From NCBI RefSeq assembly GCF_032190615.1, contig NZ_JAVLAT010000001.1:372001-436000 (forward strand): DNA of 64,000 nucleotides, read 5' to 3'. Both the position numbers and the translations under genes were made by a program. The DNA is from Brucella pseudogrignonensis (GTDB lineage: Bacteria > Pseudomonadota > Alphaproteobacteria > Rhizobiales > Rhizobiaceae). The notes beneath the pieces were generated by a model. The model was not told the DNA's origin. It saw nothing but the letters and a program-made list of their open reading frames with translations, and did no database searches. Positions 1-10,045 of the stretch are shown piece by piece (the stretch's first letter is position 1; every line of letters starts with the position of its first letter).

Positions 1-3000
1 GATAAGGCGCGCCTGTTCGGCTTTGATGCGGTTAGCAATCGGATTGGCATCCGCCTCTTCGTCAAGTGCACCCACGGCACGCACAGCCTTGTCGAACAGT
101 ACAATCTGTTCAGGGAAAGCATCGCGGAAAAAGCCAGAAATACGCAACGTCACATCCACGCGCGGGCGGCCAAGCTTGGCAATCGGCACGATCTCGTAGC
201 CAGTGACACGCCGAGAAGCCATATCCCAGACAGGTTTTATGCCGATCAGCGCCAAAGCCTGCGCAATATCATCGCCGCCTGTGCGCATGTTGGACGTGCC
301 CCAAGCAGTCAAGCCAAACGAGGTCGGCCACTCGCCGTGATCCTGCGTATAACGCGTGATCAGCAATTCAGCAGATTTGCGACCAAGCTCCCATGCGGCA
401 GGTGTCGGCACAGCTCGGCTATCGGTCGAAAAGAAATTACGACCAGTTGGCAAAACATCTGGCCGTCCACGTGTCGGCGCACCCGATGGTCCCGGCGGCA
501 CAAAACGCCCTGAAATAGCAGACATAAATCCTTCAATCTCTGAAGGTCCGCAGGATGTCACCATCGGGCGCAAATGTTCATTGATTGACTGCAACACGGA
601 ATTCGTCTGCGTCCAATCTGCCGGACAATCAACCTCGCCCTCAACAAACTGCGCGGCAAGCAATTCAATACGTTCGACCGTATCACCTTTAATACGCCAG
701 CTCGCAGGACTTGCTGCCAAAAGCAATGCTGGCTTCGGCCCGATCCATGGATCAGCCATTGCACAATCGAGTGGATCAAACTCTTCGCCAAGGCCTGCAT
801 CTTTTGCGATAGCGCGTTGCAGACTCTGTTCGCCCGGCAAACCACCCAGCGCAACAGGAATACCACGCGGAACGCGTGCCAGTGCTACCAGCAAATCGGT
901 GAGCAAACGCCCTTCAGGGGCCAGACCAAAAATATGCAGCCCATCGCGGATCTGCATTTCCTTGAGATCGCAGAGATAGGCATCAAGCTTTTGCAGCGCC
1001 ATGTCTTCATCGTCATGGTCGTGAATGCCTGCATCGCGGTCGAGACCAATATCACGCACCAAATCAAGTATCTGCGCTTTCAGCCTTAGCAAACGGCGCG
1101 GATCAACACCCGAGGCCTCATAGTACTCATCAACCAGTGCTTCCAAATCTTTAAGCGGGCCATAGCTTTCGGCACGCGTCAGCGGCGGTGTCAAATGATC
1201 AATAATAACAGCACCCGCACGACGTTTGGCTTGCGTGCCTTCGCCCGGATCATTGACGATAAACGGATAGACATGCGGCGTAGGGCCGAAGACCGCTTCT
1301 GGATAGCAATTTTCCGATAGCGCTAAGGCTTTACCGGGCAGCCATTCCAGATTGCCATGCTTGCCCATATGCACGATGGCATCAATCTTCGCTACGTCAC
1401 GCAGATAAGCGTAGAACGCGATATAACCATGCGGCGGCACCAGATCAGGCGAGTGGTAGGTCTCTTTCGGATCGATATTATAACCGCGTGCTGGCTGAAT
1501 TCCCGCAATGGTTTCGCCAAGCTTCATGAGCGGCAGCGCAAAACCTTCAAGCTCGCTATCAAAGAACGGATCATTCTCCGGACCGCCCCAGCGGGTTTCA
1601 ATTTCCTGCTGAATCACATTGGGAAGTTTTTTGAAAAACGCTTTGTATTGACTCAGAGAAATAACTTCGCGGATTACACGCCCATCACGTGCGGCATTGG
1701 TTGGGCCGGCCATCAAAAGCTGCATGAAGGCATCACTATCAGCAGGCACATCACCCACCTGATAGCCCTCACCTGCCATGGCGCGCATCACTTCTACTGT
1801 TCCGGCTGGCGTATCAAGCCCAACACCATTGCCCAGCCTGCCATCGCGGTTCGGATAATTAGCAAGAATCAGTGCAACGCGGCGCTCTTCTGGCTTCTTA
1901 CGCTTCAGGCGCACCCAGTTTGCCGCCTGTTCCGCAACGAAAGTCACGCGACCTTCATCCGGTTCATGGGTGACGATATTGGCTTCAACCGCGCTATCGA
2001 ATTGCTTTGCCGATTTAAACGACACTGCGCGCGACAGCACACGACCATCCACTTCCGGCAATGCAACATTCATCGCAAGATCACGCGCCAGCAAACCCTG
2101 CTGCGACGATTCCCATGTTGCCTTTGGCGTACCGGAAAAGATCACCTGCAAAACCATATTGCCGCGCTTATCAAGCACAGTGGGTTTACGCTCCGCCCCC
2201 GGCGACGAAATCGCAAAGCCGGTTGCATTGAGCACAATATCCGGCTGGCAATCTTCAAACTGGCCATCCACAACCGCCGCCGAAAGCCGATCCTTGAGGC
2301 TGGAAACAAAAATCGGAACAGGGTTCAAGCCCTCACCCTGCAACGCACTGATCAGTGCTTCTACTGGCTGTGTCTGTCCGCTCTGCACCAGCGCACGATA
2401 AAAAATGATTGCCGCGGCAGGCGCATCAGCGGCCTTCCATTGCTGACGGATGAGATCAAGCGAAGGCGCGACCATATTGGGCCACCACAGCCCAGCTTTT
2501 AGAAGCGGTGCAGCCTCTTCCGGCTTTTCGCTGTCATCAATCAATGCGCAACAATAATCAAGGAAGCGCGACGTATTGGCGGCTCCGCCTTCGATCAGAT
2601 ATTGCCAGAGAGCATTCCGCTCCTGCAACGAAATAGTTGAGAACCGTTCAAGTCCGTAATCAGGCTTATCATCACCCGGCAGCACTGCGATCTTGATGCC
2701 GTGTAAAACCGCACAGGCATGAAGCGCCTCAAGCCCATAAGGCCAATAGGTCTCGCCACCAATAATCCGCACAACAATAAGCCTCGCATGTTGTGCCGTG
2801 CGCTCGATATAAGCGTCGACTGACATGGGATGTGTGAGGCTTAGAAAATTGGCGAGCCGGAGGCTTGGCCCATTTTTCACGAGCTTATAGGCCTGTGAAA
2901 TACTAGCCAGCTCCGTATCGGCAGCGGAAAGGAACAATATGTCAGCCGGCGTCTGGCCGAGGTCCACGGCCTCATTGCCGTCGCCTATCGTTCCTTTCTG

Positions 3001-3018
3001 GGCAAGTAAAAGATGCAT
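1..3018 (-). CDS. cobN: Cobaltochelatase subunit CobN (3' end beyond the window)
   Basis: Large ATP-dependent cobaltochelatase subunit that inserts Co2+ into hydrogenobyrinic acid a,c-diamide with CobS and CobT in the aerobic B12 pathway. Translating the minus strand from the ATG at 3018 gives an uninterrupted frame to the left edge, about 1006 codons, beginning MHLLLAQKGTIGDG. The family motif HMGKHGNLEWLPGK lies near residue 550 and AWGTSNMRTGGDD near residue 900, both typical of CobN/magnesium-chelatase H subunits. Full-length CobN is about 1,270 residues, so roughly the last fifth is outside. The start codon overlaps the cobW stop by one base (TAATG), which points to translational coupling. 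It is the last visible gene of the riboswitch-controlled cbtB-cbtA-cobU-cobW-cobN operon. Confidence 0.95.
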   Translation of the reverse strand, partial: MHLLLAQKGTIGDGNEAVDLGQTPADILFLSAADTELASISQAYKLVKNGPSLRLANFLSLTHPMSVDAYIERTAQHARLIVVRIIGGETYWPYGLEALHACAVLHGIKIAVLPGDDKPDYGLERFSTISLQERNALWQYLIEGGAANTSRFLDYCCALIDDSEKPEEAAPLLKAGLWWPNMVAPSLDLIRQQWKAADAPAAAIIFYRALVQSGQTQPVEALISALQGEGLNPVPIFVSSLKDRLSAAVVDGQFEDCQPDIVLNATGFAISSPGAERKPTVLDKRGNMVLQVIFSGTPKATWESSQQGLLARDLAMNVALPEVDGRVLSRAVSFKSAKQFDSAVEANIVTHEPDEGRVTFVAEQAANWVRLKRKKPEERRVALILANYPNRDGRLGNGVGLDTPAGTVEVMRAMAGEGYQVGDVPADSDAFMQLLMAGPTNAARDGRVIREVISLSQYKAFFKKLPNVIQQEIETRWGGPENDPFFDSELEGFALPLMKLGETIAGIQPARGYNIDPKETYHSPDLVPPHGYIAFYAYLRDVAKIDAIVHMGKHGNLEWLPGKALALSENCYPEAVFGPTPHVYPFIVNDPGEGTQAKRRAGAVIIDHLTPPLTRAESYGPLKDLEALVDEYYEASGVDPRRLLRLKAQILDLVRDIGLDRDAGIHDHDDEDMALQKLDAYLCDLKEMQIRDGLHIFGLAPEGRLLTDLLVALARVPRGIPVALGGLPGEQSLQRAIAKDAGLGEEFDPLDCAMADPWIGPKPALLLAASPASWRIKGDTVERIELLAAQFVEGEVDCPADWTQTNSVLQSINEHLRPMVTSCGPSEIEGFMSAISGRFVPPGPSGAPTRGRPDVLPTGRNFFSTDSRAVPTPAAWELGRKSAELLITRYTQDHGEWPTSFGLTAWGTSNMRTGGDDIAQALALIGIKPVWDMASRRVTGYEIVPIAKLGRPRVDVTLRISGFFRDAFPEQIVLFDKAVRAVGALDEEADANPIANRIKAEQARLI

Positions 3019-4070
3019 TACGAAACGGCGTCTTTCACGGCTTTGGTGATTGCCTGCTCGTCAATCTCATGCAGACCAATGACGACAAGGCGCGTATTGC
3101 GCACTTCATCCTTGCCCCATGGGCGGTCGAAATAATGCTCAATACGCTGGCCAACGGCCTGCACAACCAGACGCATCGGCTTGCCCGGCACATCGACAAA
3201 GCCTTTGAGACGCAGAACATCGTGTTCCGCAATCACAGCCTTGAGCTTTTCAGTAAATGCCTTTGGATCAGCAACCGAGCCTGCTTCGACCACAAAGCTT
3301 TCAAACTCATCGTGATCGTGCTCATGGCCATCAGCATGATGGATTTCATGATGCGACTTGCGGTTGGCAATATCGTCTTCCGTACCCACGCCAAGGCCGA
3401 GCAGCACGTCCGCACCAAGCTTGCCGAAGCTTGCTGGCACCATGTTGACGCGGCGCGATGAGCGTTCCGCCACATCGGCCTTCACGCTATCAAGTTTCGA
3501 TGGATCAACCAGATCAGCCTTGTTCAAAACAATAAGGTCAGCTGCATGAATCTGATCCTCAAAAAGTTCCTCTAAAGGGCTTTCATGGTCAAGAGATTCA
3601 TCCGCTGCACGTTGAGCGTCTACCTTGTCGTGGTCGTCAGCAAAGCGGCCTTCAGCAACGGCCGCGGCATCAATAACTGTCACCACGCCGTCGACCGTCA
3701 CCTGCGTCTTGATTTCAGGCCAGTTGAAAGCAGCGACCAGCGGCTGAGGCAGTGCCAGGCCGGAAGTTTCGATCACGATATGATCAGGACGATCCGCACG
3801 ATCCAGAAGCTTGGTCATGGTCGGAATAAAATCATCGGCAACGGTGCAGCAGATGCAGCCATTGTTAAGTTCGATCACATCTTCCTCACGGCAGCTTTCA
3901 ATACCACAGCCTTTCAGAATTCCGCCATCGACGCCCAGATCGCCAAACTCATTGATAATGAGCGCAATACGCTTGCCATTGGCGTTTTCCAGCAGATTGC
4001 GGATCATCGTTGTCTTGCCGGAACCTAAGAAGCCGGTGATTACGGTCGCTGGAATCTTTTGTCCCTGCAT
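3018..4070 (-). CDS. cobW: CobW GTP-dependent cobalt/metal chaperone
   Basis: COG0523 (CobW/G3E) P-loop GTPase of 350 residues, thought to deliver cobalt to cobaltochelatase. The Walker A GFLGSGKTT is at residues 13-21, the metal-binding CICC motif at 72-75 and a guanine-specificity NKAD near 183. A histidine/aspartate-rich linker follows near residues 240-256 (HHEIHHADGHEHDHDE), and the CobW C-terminal domain ends the protein. It lies 4 bp after cobU and overlaps the cobN start by one base, so it sits in the B12 operon next to the chelatase it would serve. The family is broad (zinc and cobalt members); the neighbourhood supports the cobalt role. Confidence 0.93.
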   Translation of the reverse strand: MQGQKIPATVITGFLGSGKTTMIRNLLENANGKRIALIINEFGDLGVDGGILKGCGIESCREEDVIELNNGCICCTVADDFIPTMTKLLDRADRPDHIVIETSGLALPQPLVAAFNWPEIKTQVTVDGVVTVIDAAAVAEGRFADDHDKVDAQRAADESLDHESPLEELFEDQIHAADLIVLNKADLVDPSKLDSVKADVAERSSRRVNMVPASFGKLGADVLLGLGVGTEDDIANRKSHHEIHHADGHEHDHDEFESFVVEAGSVADPKAFTEKLKAVIAEHDVLRLKGFVDVPGKPMRLVVQAVGQRIEHYFDRPWGKDEVRNTRLVVIGLHEIDEQAITKAVKDAVS

Positions 4071-4074
4071 CGAA

Positions 4075-4608
4075 TTATCCCTTCATTTTGAGCGGCAGAC
4101 CTGCCGCCATGAAATAAACTTCATCCGCCACTGATGCCACAGCCTGATGCAAAAAACCGGCATGATCGCGAAACTCCCGCGCCATCCGATTTTCTGGCAC
4201 AATACCCAAGCCAACTTCGTTGGAAACGAAAACAACTGGACCTGAAAGCTGAGGCAATGCCGCTATCAGCGTCTTAGTTTCAGCAGCGATATTCTGCTCT
4301 GCCATCATCAGATTGGTTGTCCAGAGCGTTAGGCAATCGACCAGCACGAAACGGTCATGCCCCACGTGTTTTTGAAGCGCCCCTACAAGATCGAGTGGCT
4401 CTTCCACCGTCTGCCATTCACTCCCGCGACGGTTGCGATGAATGGAAATACGGCTTTCCATTTCTGTGTCGAATGCGCGCCCTGTTGCGAGATAAACTGG
4501 CTGAAGTCCTGAGTCCTCAACCAGTTTTTCCGCAAACGACGACTTACCAGAACGAGCTCCGCCAAGAACGAATGTAATTTTTGCATTTTCATTTCGGGGC
4601 AGAGCCAT
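4075..4608 (-). CDS. cobU: Bifunctional adenosylcobinamide kinase / adenosylcobinamide-phosphate guanylyltransferase
   Basis: Enzyme of nucleotide-loop assembly (also called CobP in aerobic producers): it phosphorylates adenosylcobinamide and transfers GMP from GTP. At 177 residues it has the usual family length. The P-loop GGARSGKSS is at residues 16-24, the IHRNRRG segment near residue 55 contains the histidine expected to be guanylylated, and the VDCLTLW and [13 protein letters not shown] motifs of the family follow. It starts 5 bp after the cbtA stop and ends 4 bp before cobW, so all three are probably translated from one mRNA. Confidence 0.93.
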   Translation of the reverse strand: MALPRNENAKITFVLGGARSGKSSFAEKLVEDSGLQPVYLATGRAFDTEMESRISIHRNRRGSEWQTVEEPLDLVGALQKHVGHDRFVLVDCLTLWTTNLMMAEQNIAAETKTLIAALPQLSGPVVFVSNEVGLGIVPENRMAREFRDHAGFLHQAVASVADEVYFMAAGLPLKMKG

Positions 4609-4613
4609 GCCGA

Positions 4614-5339
4614 TCAGCCTTCAATATCTGACGTTGCATAAGCCTGAATGAACCAGCCCAGCGCAAGACCAATGACGGCCCACATGAACAAGTTTGTTGC
4701 AAGCGATGCGACAGCATATTGCGAAGCAAGCAGTGATGGGATTGGCGATGCAATATCTTCAGGATGCGGTGCCCCATAAAGATGTGGTGCGATAATCAAC
4801 ACAAGTCCGAAAATTTTGGAGATGATCTCACCATGCAAAACCAGCAAATAAATGCCGACACCGCTCAACACCACCGTCAAAATCCACCAGAGCTGACGCT
4901 GCGCCAGATCAGCGGCAGGCATCGCAGGCAGTTCCGGCGAAAGCCCCAGAGCTGGCAGGAAAGCGACTGCAAAGAAACCGGCCACACCCCAGAAAATACC
5001 GTTCTGCGGCGTAATACGACGACCAAGCAACAGAGCAACACCGCCGAGAAGTAATGCAAAACCTGCCCCCGCAACGAGATTAGCGAGAATAGTATTCCCC
5101 AGACGACCAAACGGCAGTTCTGCCCCGGCCTCATCTTCACCTTCGCTGGTTGCAGCTGCTGCATGATCGTGCGGTGCAGCCGCTTCGGCTGCATCACCAT
5201 GACTATGACTTCCACCAGCGTCTTCATAAGTTTCCGCCTGAATAATCAGCGGAACAGTTTTCAAATACATGGCAGGCGTCACCAGAAGCCCTGCCAAAAG
5301 GCCAGCAGCAAGCGTGGCCAGAAGATAACGGATCAACAT
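4614..5339 (-). CDS. cbtA: CbtA-family cobalt transporter
   Basis: Inner-membrane protein of 241 residues with an N-terminal helix, a His/Asp/Glu-rich loop at about residues 44-75 (HSHGD, PHDHA) and four or five further helices. This is the pattern of CbtA, which with CbtB is predicted to be a B12-riboswitch-linked cobalt transporter. It contains the [12 protein letters not shown] signature seen in CbtA proteins. It follows cbtB by 83 bp and precedes cobU by 5 bp. The metal is inferred from the family and from its position directly after a cobalamin riboswitch; transport has not been shown from sequence. Confidence 0.88.
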   Translation of the reverse strand: MLIRYLLATLAAGLLAGLLVTPAMYLKTVPLIIQAETYEDAGGSHSHGDAAEAAAPHDHAAAATSEGEDEAGAELPFGRLGNTILANLVAGAGFALLLGGVALLLGRRITPQNGIFWGVAGFFAVAFLPALGLSPELPAMPAADLAQRQLWWILTVVLSGVGIYLLVLHGEIISKIFGLVLIIAPHLYGAPHPEDIASPIPSLLASQYAVASLATNLFMWAVIGLALGWFIQAYATSDIEG

Positions 5340-5422
5340 TTTAGTCCCTCAACAGCAATCATTCGCCGATGGCCGTCCACCATCAAGCGCTGCTCATTTC
5401 CTGTTTCAAAAAGCTAAACGGC

Positions 5423-5611
5423 TTAGTGGCAAGGAAACCCATATGAATGGCGCGTATCATGCGCTGAATCGTGCAGCGTATCGGAATGGGCGAGACCCAC
5501 GCCGTAAATCAGAAATGCACCGAGAAGCAGCGAAACGACTGCGGTGGCAAGACGCGTTGCGAGCGGCATAGCTAAAGTGCTGGGAACAGAATTTTGGGTA
5601 CGTGCAGCCAT
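5423..5611 (-). CDS. cbtB: CbtB-family cobalt transport subunit
   Basis: Small protein of 62 residues with one transmembrane helix (about residues 20-42) and the CbtB C-terminal histidine motif HDSAHDTRHSYGFPCH, likely metal-binding. It is the first gene after the cobalamin riboswitch, so it is the gene whose leader is directly controlled. The ATG at 5611 is preceded by GGAGG (minus strand of 5618-5622) at a normal distance. Partner of CbtA in cobalt uptake by family inference. Confidence 0.9.
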   Translation of the reverse strand: MAARTQNSVPSTLAMPLATRLATAVVSLLLGAFLIYGVGLAHSDTLHDSAHDTRHSYGFPCH

Positions 5612-5674
5612 GACAACCTCCGTGTAGGCAGCAGGGAAAACCTCCCATGGGGTGCGGACAAAATGCCCTTCACA

Positions 5675-5892
5675 CTACAGGCAGGTCTCCTGGCTCACGG
5701 GTCGTAGGGTTTGAAGCGCCTTCCCAGAAACGCTTAGTTTCCAGTGGTTGCCGATTAACCGGCTTGCCTCATCCCTCTCCGCTCTACAGTCGCGGGGTCG
5801 GCTGCGATAAAGACGCCCGGATTGGGTCCGTCCGTCGCATTCCCTTTTGGTATCGCCGGGATTCGTCCCGGCAAAACCTGTTGTGCAAATTG
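5675..5892 (-). promoter_or_regulatory. Cobalamin (AdoCbl) riboswitch of the cbtB-cbtA-cobU-cobW-cobN operon
   Basis: On the minus strand the conserved B12 box AGCCAGGAGACCTGCC is at 5695-5680, about 70 bases before the cbtB start. Upstream the leader carries the other class hallmarks: a GCCGGGACGAATCCCGGC-type paired region, GGGAATGC, and the GCAAGCCGG segment. High B12 would be expected to reduce expression of the downstream genes. The cobQ stop lies only 26 bp upstream of the leader, so cobQ transcripts could also read into it. Confidence 0.93.
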
Positions 5893-5917
5893 ACACTAAG
5901 CTTTCGCCCATGCGACG

Positions 5918-7369
5918 TCAATCGAGTGCGAACAACGCATCAATATCAAGACAGTTTTCAAGACCGTCAGCCAGTTCATCAAGTGCCATTTCAATACCTG
6001 CACGATAATTCTCACCCGAACTGCTCACGCCGAGCGTTGCAAGAAATTGCCGACGAAACTCATCTGCACCAAAAACACCATGCAGGTAGGTGCCCATCAC
6101 CCGACCGTTCGCCGAGACTGCCCCGTCATCGTGATCGCCGATCCGCGCGAATGGGCGGATAGCGTCGGGACCATTGGTTCGCCCTATATGAATCTCGTAG
6201 CCATCAAGTGCTGCATCATAAAGTTGCGAGTGAGCCGCAACATTGCGCACGACTTTTTCCGGTTCCATCACAGTCTTGACGTCCAGCAGCCCCAACCCGT
6301 CAATGTCGCGCACCTGACCCTCGATACCGCCCGGATCGCTTATCCGGTTGCCAAGCATCTGGAACCCACCACAAATACCAAGCACATGCCCGCCACGCCG
6401 CACATAGAGCTGCAAATCACGCTCCCATCCGTTTTCGCGAAATGCAATCAGATCGGCAATCGTCGATTTTGTTCCCGGTAAAACCACAAGCCCTGCGTCA
6501 TGCGGCAAAGGCTGTCCCGGCGGAACCATGACAACCTCAACCTGGTTTTCTGCTTTCAGCGGGTCAAAATCGTCGAAATTTGCGATACGCGGCAGCATCG
6601 GCACTGCAACTTTCAATGCTTTGGCATCACCGCGCGTAGCGCGTTCCAGAACAACCGAATCTTCCGCAGGCAGTCGCGACACGGCTTTCAGCCATGGAAC
6701 GACCCCAAAGGAACGCCAGCCCGTAAAGCGGGTAATCGCCTCAAGCCCCTCATCGAACAGCGAAATATCGCCACGAAACTTGTTGATCAGGAAACCGCGC
6801 ACCATAGCGCGATCTTCATCAGACAAAATTGTGTGCGTGCCGACCAGTGAGGCAATCACCCCGCCGCGATCAATATCACCCACCAAGACGACTGGCACAT
6901 TTGCACGCGTGGCAAAGCCCATATTGGCGATATCGCCGGCGCGCAGATTGATTTCGGCAGGCGACCCCGCACCTTCGATCAACACCAGATCGGCGCCTTC
7001 GCTGACGATCGCGTAGGATTCCATCACCGCTGCCATTAATTGCGGCTTAAGCTGCTGATAATAGCGCCCACGCGCTTCGCCCCGCACTTTCCCCTGAACA
7101 ACCACCTGGCTGCCCATATCAGTCTGTGGCTTCAGCAGAACCGGGTTCATATGAACCGATGACGGCACGCCACAAGCCAGAGCCTGAAGCCATTGCGCGC
7201 GTCCAATCTCGCCGCCATCATCGCTGACGGCCGCATTGTTCGACATGTTTTGCGGTTTGAACGGCCGGACTTTGAGCCCGCGATTGCGTGCAACGCGGCA
7301 AAGACCGGCAACAAGCACGCTTTTGCCGACATCCGAACCCATTCCCTGAAACATGATTGCGCGTGTCAT
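5918..7369 (-). CDS. cobQ: Cobyric acid synthase
   Basis: Glutamine-dependent amidotransferase (483 residues) that amidates four side chains of adenosylcobyrinic acid a,c-diamide. The N-terminal dethiobiotin-synthetase-like ATPase domain starts [18 protein letters not shown] (P-loop) and includes the family stretch KPQNMSNNA. The C-terminal class I amidotransferase domain has [10 protein letters not shown] with the nucleophilic cysteine near residue 335, and a catalytic histidine in GTYLHGVF near the end. It ends just upstream of the riboswitch that drives the rest of the cob operon, so its own promoter must be to the right, in the 184-bp space shared with the divergent acyl-CoA dehydrogenase. 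Confidence 0.95.
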   Translation of the reverse strand: MTRAIMFQGMGSDVGKSVLVAGLCRVARNRGLKVRPFKPQNMSNNAAVSDDGGEIGRAQWLQALACGVPSSVHMNPVLLKPQTDMGSQVVVQGKVRGEARGRYYQQLKPQLMAAVMESYAIVSEGADLVLIEGAGSPAEINLRAGDIANMGFATRANVPVVLVGDIDRGGVIASLVGTHTILSDEDRAMVRGFLINKFRGDISLFDEGLEAITRFTGWRSFGVVPWLKAVSRLPAEDSVVLERATRGDAKALKVAVPMLPRIANFDDFDPLKAENQVEVVMVPPGQPLPHDAGLVVLPGTKSTIADLIAFRENGWERDLQLYVRRGGHVLGICGGFQMLGNRISDPGGIEGQVRDIDGLGLLDVKTVMEPEKVVRNVAAHSQLYDAALDGYEIHIGRTNGPDAIRPFARIGDHDDGAVSANGRVMGTYLHGVFGADEFRRQFLATLGVSSSGENYRAGIEMALDELADGLENCLDIDALFALD

Positions 7370-7553
7370 GCGAGCTTGCCTATCCCAACTTCATACCACT
7401 GGCAATCGCCACCGGTTGCGGCAACCTTATATGCAAAAATGCGCATCAGTTTATTACAAAAGTGAGCAAGATTATTCCAATGTAGCGTTGGCAGCCACGA
7501 ACCATTGTGATCTAGTCACCTCAGGAGGGTGCGGTGCTCATAGGGAGGAAACC

Positions 7554-8711
7554 ATGGATACTGGCGACCAGAACCAGTTTGAACTCAATGACGATCAACG
7601 CGCCATTCAGGATATGGCGCGTGGCTTCGCATCGGATTTTGTTGCGCCCTATGCCCTGCAATGGGATCGCGACAAGCATTTCCCGATTGACGTCATAAAG
7701 GAAACCGGCCCGCTCGGCATGGGCGGTATTTATGTTCGCGAAGACGTCGGCGGATCTGCACTCAAACGGTCAGATGCCGTCCTTATTTTCGAGGCATTGG
7801 CCGAGGCTTGCCCCGCTTTCTCAGCCTTTATATCCATTCACAATATGGCAGCATGGATGATCGATACGTTTGGTGATGAAAGCCAACGTCAGGCGTTTAT
7901 GCCCAAACTCACGTCGATGGAATGGCTTGCCAGCTATTGCCTGACTGAACCGGGTTCAGGCTCCGATGCAGCCGCGCTTCGCACCCGCGCAGAGCGCGAT
8001 GGCGATCATTATATACTCAATGGCACCAAGCAGTTTATTTCCGGTGCGGGCGCCACCGATCTTTATGTAACTATGGTGCGTACCGGCGAGGACGGCCCGA
8101 AAGGAATTTCCACCATCGTTGTGCCGAAAGATGCGCCCGGCCTTTCCTTTGGCACCAATGAGCACAAAATGGGCTGGAATATGCAGCCCACCCGAACAGT
8201 GATTTTCGACAATTGCCGCGTGCCTGTCGCCAACCGTCTGGGTGATGAAGGTACGGGCTTCCGAATCGCCATGGCCGGCCTTGACGGTGGACGACTGAAC
8301 ATCGCCGCCTGCTCGCTGGGTGGCGCACAATCTGCACTCAATAAAGCACTGGAATATACGGGGCAGCGTAAAGCTTTCGGAAAGACAATCGATCAATTTC
8401 AAGCTTTGCAGTTTCGTCTAGCAGATATGGAGACCGAACTCTCGGCAGCAAGACAGCTTCTTTACACTGCCGCGAGCAAACTCAGCCGCAAGACGCATGA
8501 TGCTGGCAAATGGTCGGCCATGGCCAAGCGCTTTGTAACGGACACAGGCTTTAACGTCACCAATGACGCGCTGCAGCTTTTGGGCGGCTATGGCTATCTT
8601 CACGATTACGGCGTCGAGAAACTTGTCCGCGATCTGCGCGTTCATCAGATTCTTGAAGGCACCAACGAAATCATGCGCGTCATCATAGCACGCCAGATGA
8701 TCGGGCGCTGA
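7554..8711 (+). CDS. Acyl-CoA dehydrogenase, probably isobutyryl-CoA dehydrogenase
   Basis: FAD-dependent acyl-CoA dehydrogenase of 385 residues. The frame is open upstream to 7353, but the ATG at 7554 is chosen because AGGGAGGAA sits just before it and the homologous sequence begins there (ELNDDQRAIQDMA). Family signatures are CLTEPGSGSDAAAL in the middle domain and LLGGYGYLHDYGVEKLVRD with ILEGTNE (catalytic glutamate) near the C-terminus. It is followed 25 bp later by 3-hydroxyisobutyrate dehydrogenase, which suggests valine catabolism and hence an ACAD8-like isobutyryl-CoA substrate. Substrate specificity is inferred from that neighbour; a 2-methyl-branched or short-chain acyl-CoA is the alternative. 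Confidence 0.9.
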   Translation: MDTGDQNQFELNDDQRAIQDMARGFASDFVAPYALQWDRDKHFPIDVIKETGPLGMGGIYVREDVGGSALKRSDAVLIFEALAEACPAFSAFISIHNMAAWMIDTFGDESQRQAFMPKLTSMEWLASYCLTEPGSGSDAAALRTRAERDGDHYILNGTKQFISGAGATDLYVTMVRTGEDGPKGISTIVVPKDAPGLSFGTNEHKMGWNMQPTRTVIFDNCRVPVANRLGDEGTGFRIAMAGLDGGRLNIAACSLGGAQSALNKALEYTGQRKAFGKTIDQFQALQFRLADMETELSAARQLLYTAASKLSRKTHDAGKWSAMAKRFVTDTGFNVTNDALQLLGGYGYLHDYGVEKLVRDLRVHQILEGTNEIMRVIIARQMIGR

Positions 8712-8736
8712 TACATTTATTGAATGGGAGGAAATC

Positions 8737-9621
8737 ATGGCCACTATCGCTTTTATCGGCCTCGGCAATATGGGCGGCCCGATGGCCGCCAATCTGGTGA
8801 AAGCCGGTCACAAGGTCATAGGCTTTGATCTGCTGCCTGCCCACCTGGAAGAAGCCAAAGCCAACGGGCTTGAGGTCGCGGCAAGCGCCGCCGAAGCTGC
8901 AAGCAATGTCGATGCAATTATCACCATGCTGCCTGCTGGCAAACATGTTCTTTCTGTTTATGAAGACATCGCGCCTAAGGCTCGTAAAGACTCACTTTTC
9001 ATCGATAGTTCAACAATTGACGTTGATTCGGCACGCAAAGCGCACGAGATAGCAGCGCAGTATGGCCATCTCTCTGTTGATGCACCGGTTTCGGGCGGCA
9101 CAGGTGGCGCCGCAGCAGGTACCCTCACTTTTATGGCGGGTGGCAGTGATAATGCCTTTGCAAAGGCTGAGCCGCTTCTTCACCCAATGGCTGGCAAGAT
9201 CGTGCATTGCGGCGGCGATGGTGCAGGTCAGGCAGCAAAAATCTGTAATAATATGATTCTCGGCATTTCGATGATTGGGGTCAGCGAAGCTTTTGTTCTG
9301 GCTGAAAAACTCGGACTGTCACATCAGGCACTGTTTGATGTGGCTTCCACTTCTTCTGGTCAATGCTGGTCGCTGACGACCTATTGCCCAGTGCCCGGAC
9401 CAGTACCGACATCCCCGGCCAACCGTGATTACCAGCCCGGATTTGCAGCGGCACTCATGCTCAAAGACCTAAAACTTTCGCAAGAAGCTGCAAAAAGTGC
9501 AGGCGCAGCCACCCCATTGGGCGCGCATGCAGAAGAGATTTACGAGCGCTTCGGTAATGATGGACACGGCGGAGACGATTTTTCCGGCATCATCAATTAT
9601 TTACGCTCGATAAAAGCGTAA
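8737..9621 (+). CDS. mmsB: 3-hydroxyisobutyrate dehydrogenase
   Basis: NAD-dependent beta-hydroxyacid dehydrogenase, 294 residues, oxidising 3-hydroxyisobutyrate to methylmalonate semialdehyde in valine breakdown. The Rossmann motif GLGNMGGPMAANL is at residues 7-19, the substrate-binding motif DAPVSGGTGGAAAGTL near residue 117, and the catalytic lysine in GAGQAAKICNNM near residue 170. It has GGGAGGAA immediately before the ATG and follows the acyl-CoA dehydrogenase closely, so the two form an operon. The intervening hydratase/hydrolase steps and mmsA are not in this window. Confidence 0.94.
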   Translation: MATIAFIGLGNMGGPMAANLVKAGHKVIGFDLLPAHLEEAKANGLEVAASAAEAASNVDAIITMLPAGKHVLSVYEDIAPKARKDSLFIDSSTIDVDSARKAHEIAAQYGHLSVDAPVSGGTGGAAAGTLTFMAGGSDNAFAKAEPLLHPMAGKIVHCGGDGAGQAAKICNNMILGISMIGVSEAFVLAEKLGLSHQALFDVASTSSGQCWSLTTYCPVPGPVPTSPANRDYQPGFAAALMLKDLKLSQEAAKSAGAATPLGAHAEEIYERFGNDGHGGDDFSGIINYLRSIKA

Positions 9622-9716
9622 AATCGGTATTTATATTCTATAAATCGCAAAAAACTGACATTGTTTAGATTTGCTTAAGTATCTGATAACTGTCCGGTAA
9701 CGATGTTGCGCTAAAA

Positions 9717-9871
9717 GAGGGGCCAGAGACGATTGAGTTCTTCTCTGGCTCCGGATTTGGTACTGCGTACCGGAGCTTCAGTCTCTTCCACCGCGTATTG
9801 TTTGGTGGAAGCGCCATGCGTATTTGGCAAGACCGTGCACCTGACGAGGCAGCGCGGTTTTTTGCTTTTTT
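9717..9871 (+). ncRNA. Candidate structured small RNA with intrinsic terminator
   Basis: This 155-base stretch in the 424-bp gap after mmsB folds by eye into a run of strong hairpins. An 11-bp stem pairs 9719-9729 with 9742-9752. A perfect 5-bp hairpin, 9759-9763 with 9767-9771, is extended by 9749-9752 with 9772-9775 as an alternative to stem 1. An 8-bp stem pairs 9785-9792 with 9804-9811. A 7-bp terminator stem pairs 9832-9838 with 9852-9858 and runs into TTTTTT and a second T run ending at 9871. No convincing plus-strand reading frame occupies it. The 5' end is not defined. I cannot assign it to a known RNA family. Confidence 0.6.
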
Positions 9872-10045
9872 CTGAAACGCATAGAATCAGGTCATAATCT
9901 TGTGACTGATGCAACATGATCCGAGACACGCATACCTTTCGGACATATAATGGCGAAAACTAATCAGACCTTTGCCTTATCTAAATTTAGATATTCTGCC
10001 GCAATTGTGCGCGATACGAAGTCTAGGCGATGAAAATATGCAGTT

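Noticed and set aside
1357..2502. 381-residue plus-strand frame inside the cobN region
   Set aside because: Shadow of the minus-strand cobN frame, which reads as a continuous CobN protein.
9711..9929. 72-residue minus-strand frame in the gap after mmsB
   Set aside because: It lies opposite the structured RNA, has no ribosome-binding site and its sequence mirrors the hairpin arms.
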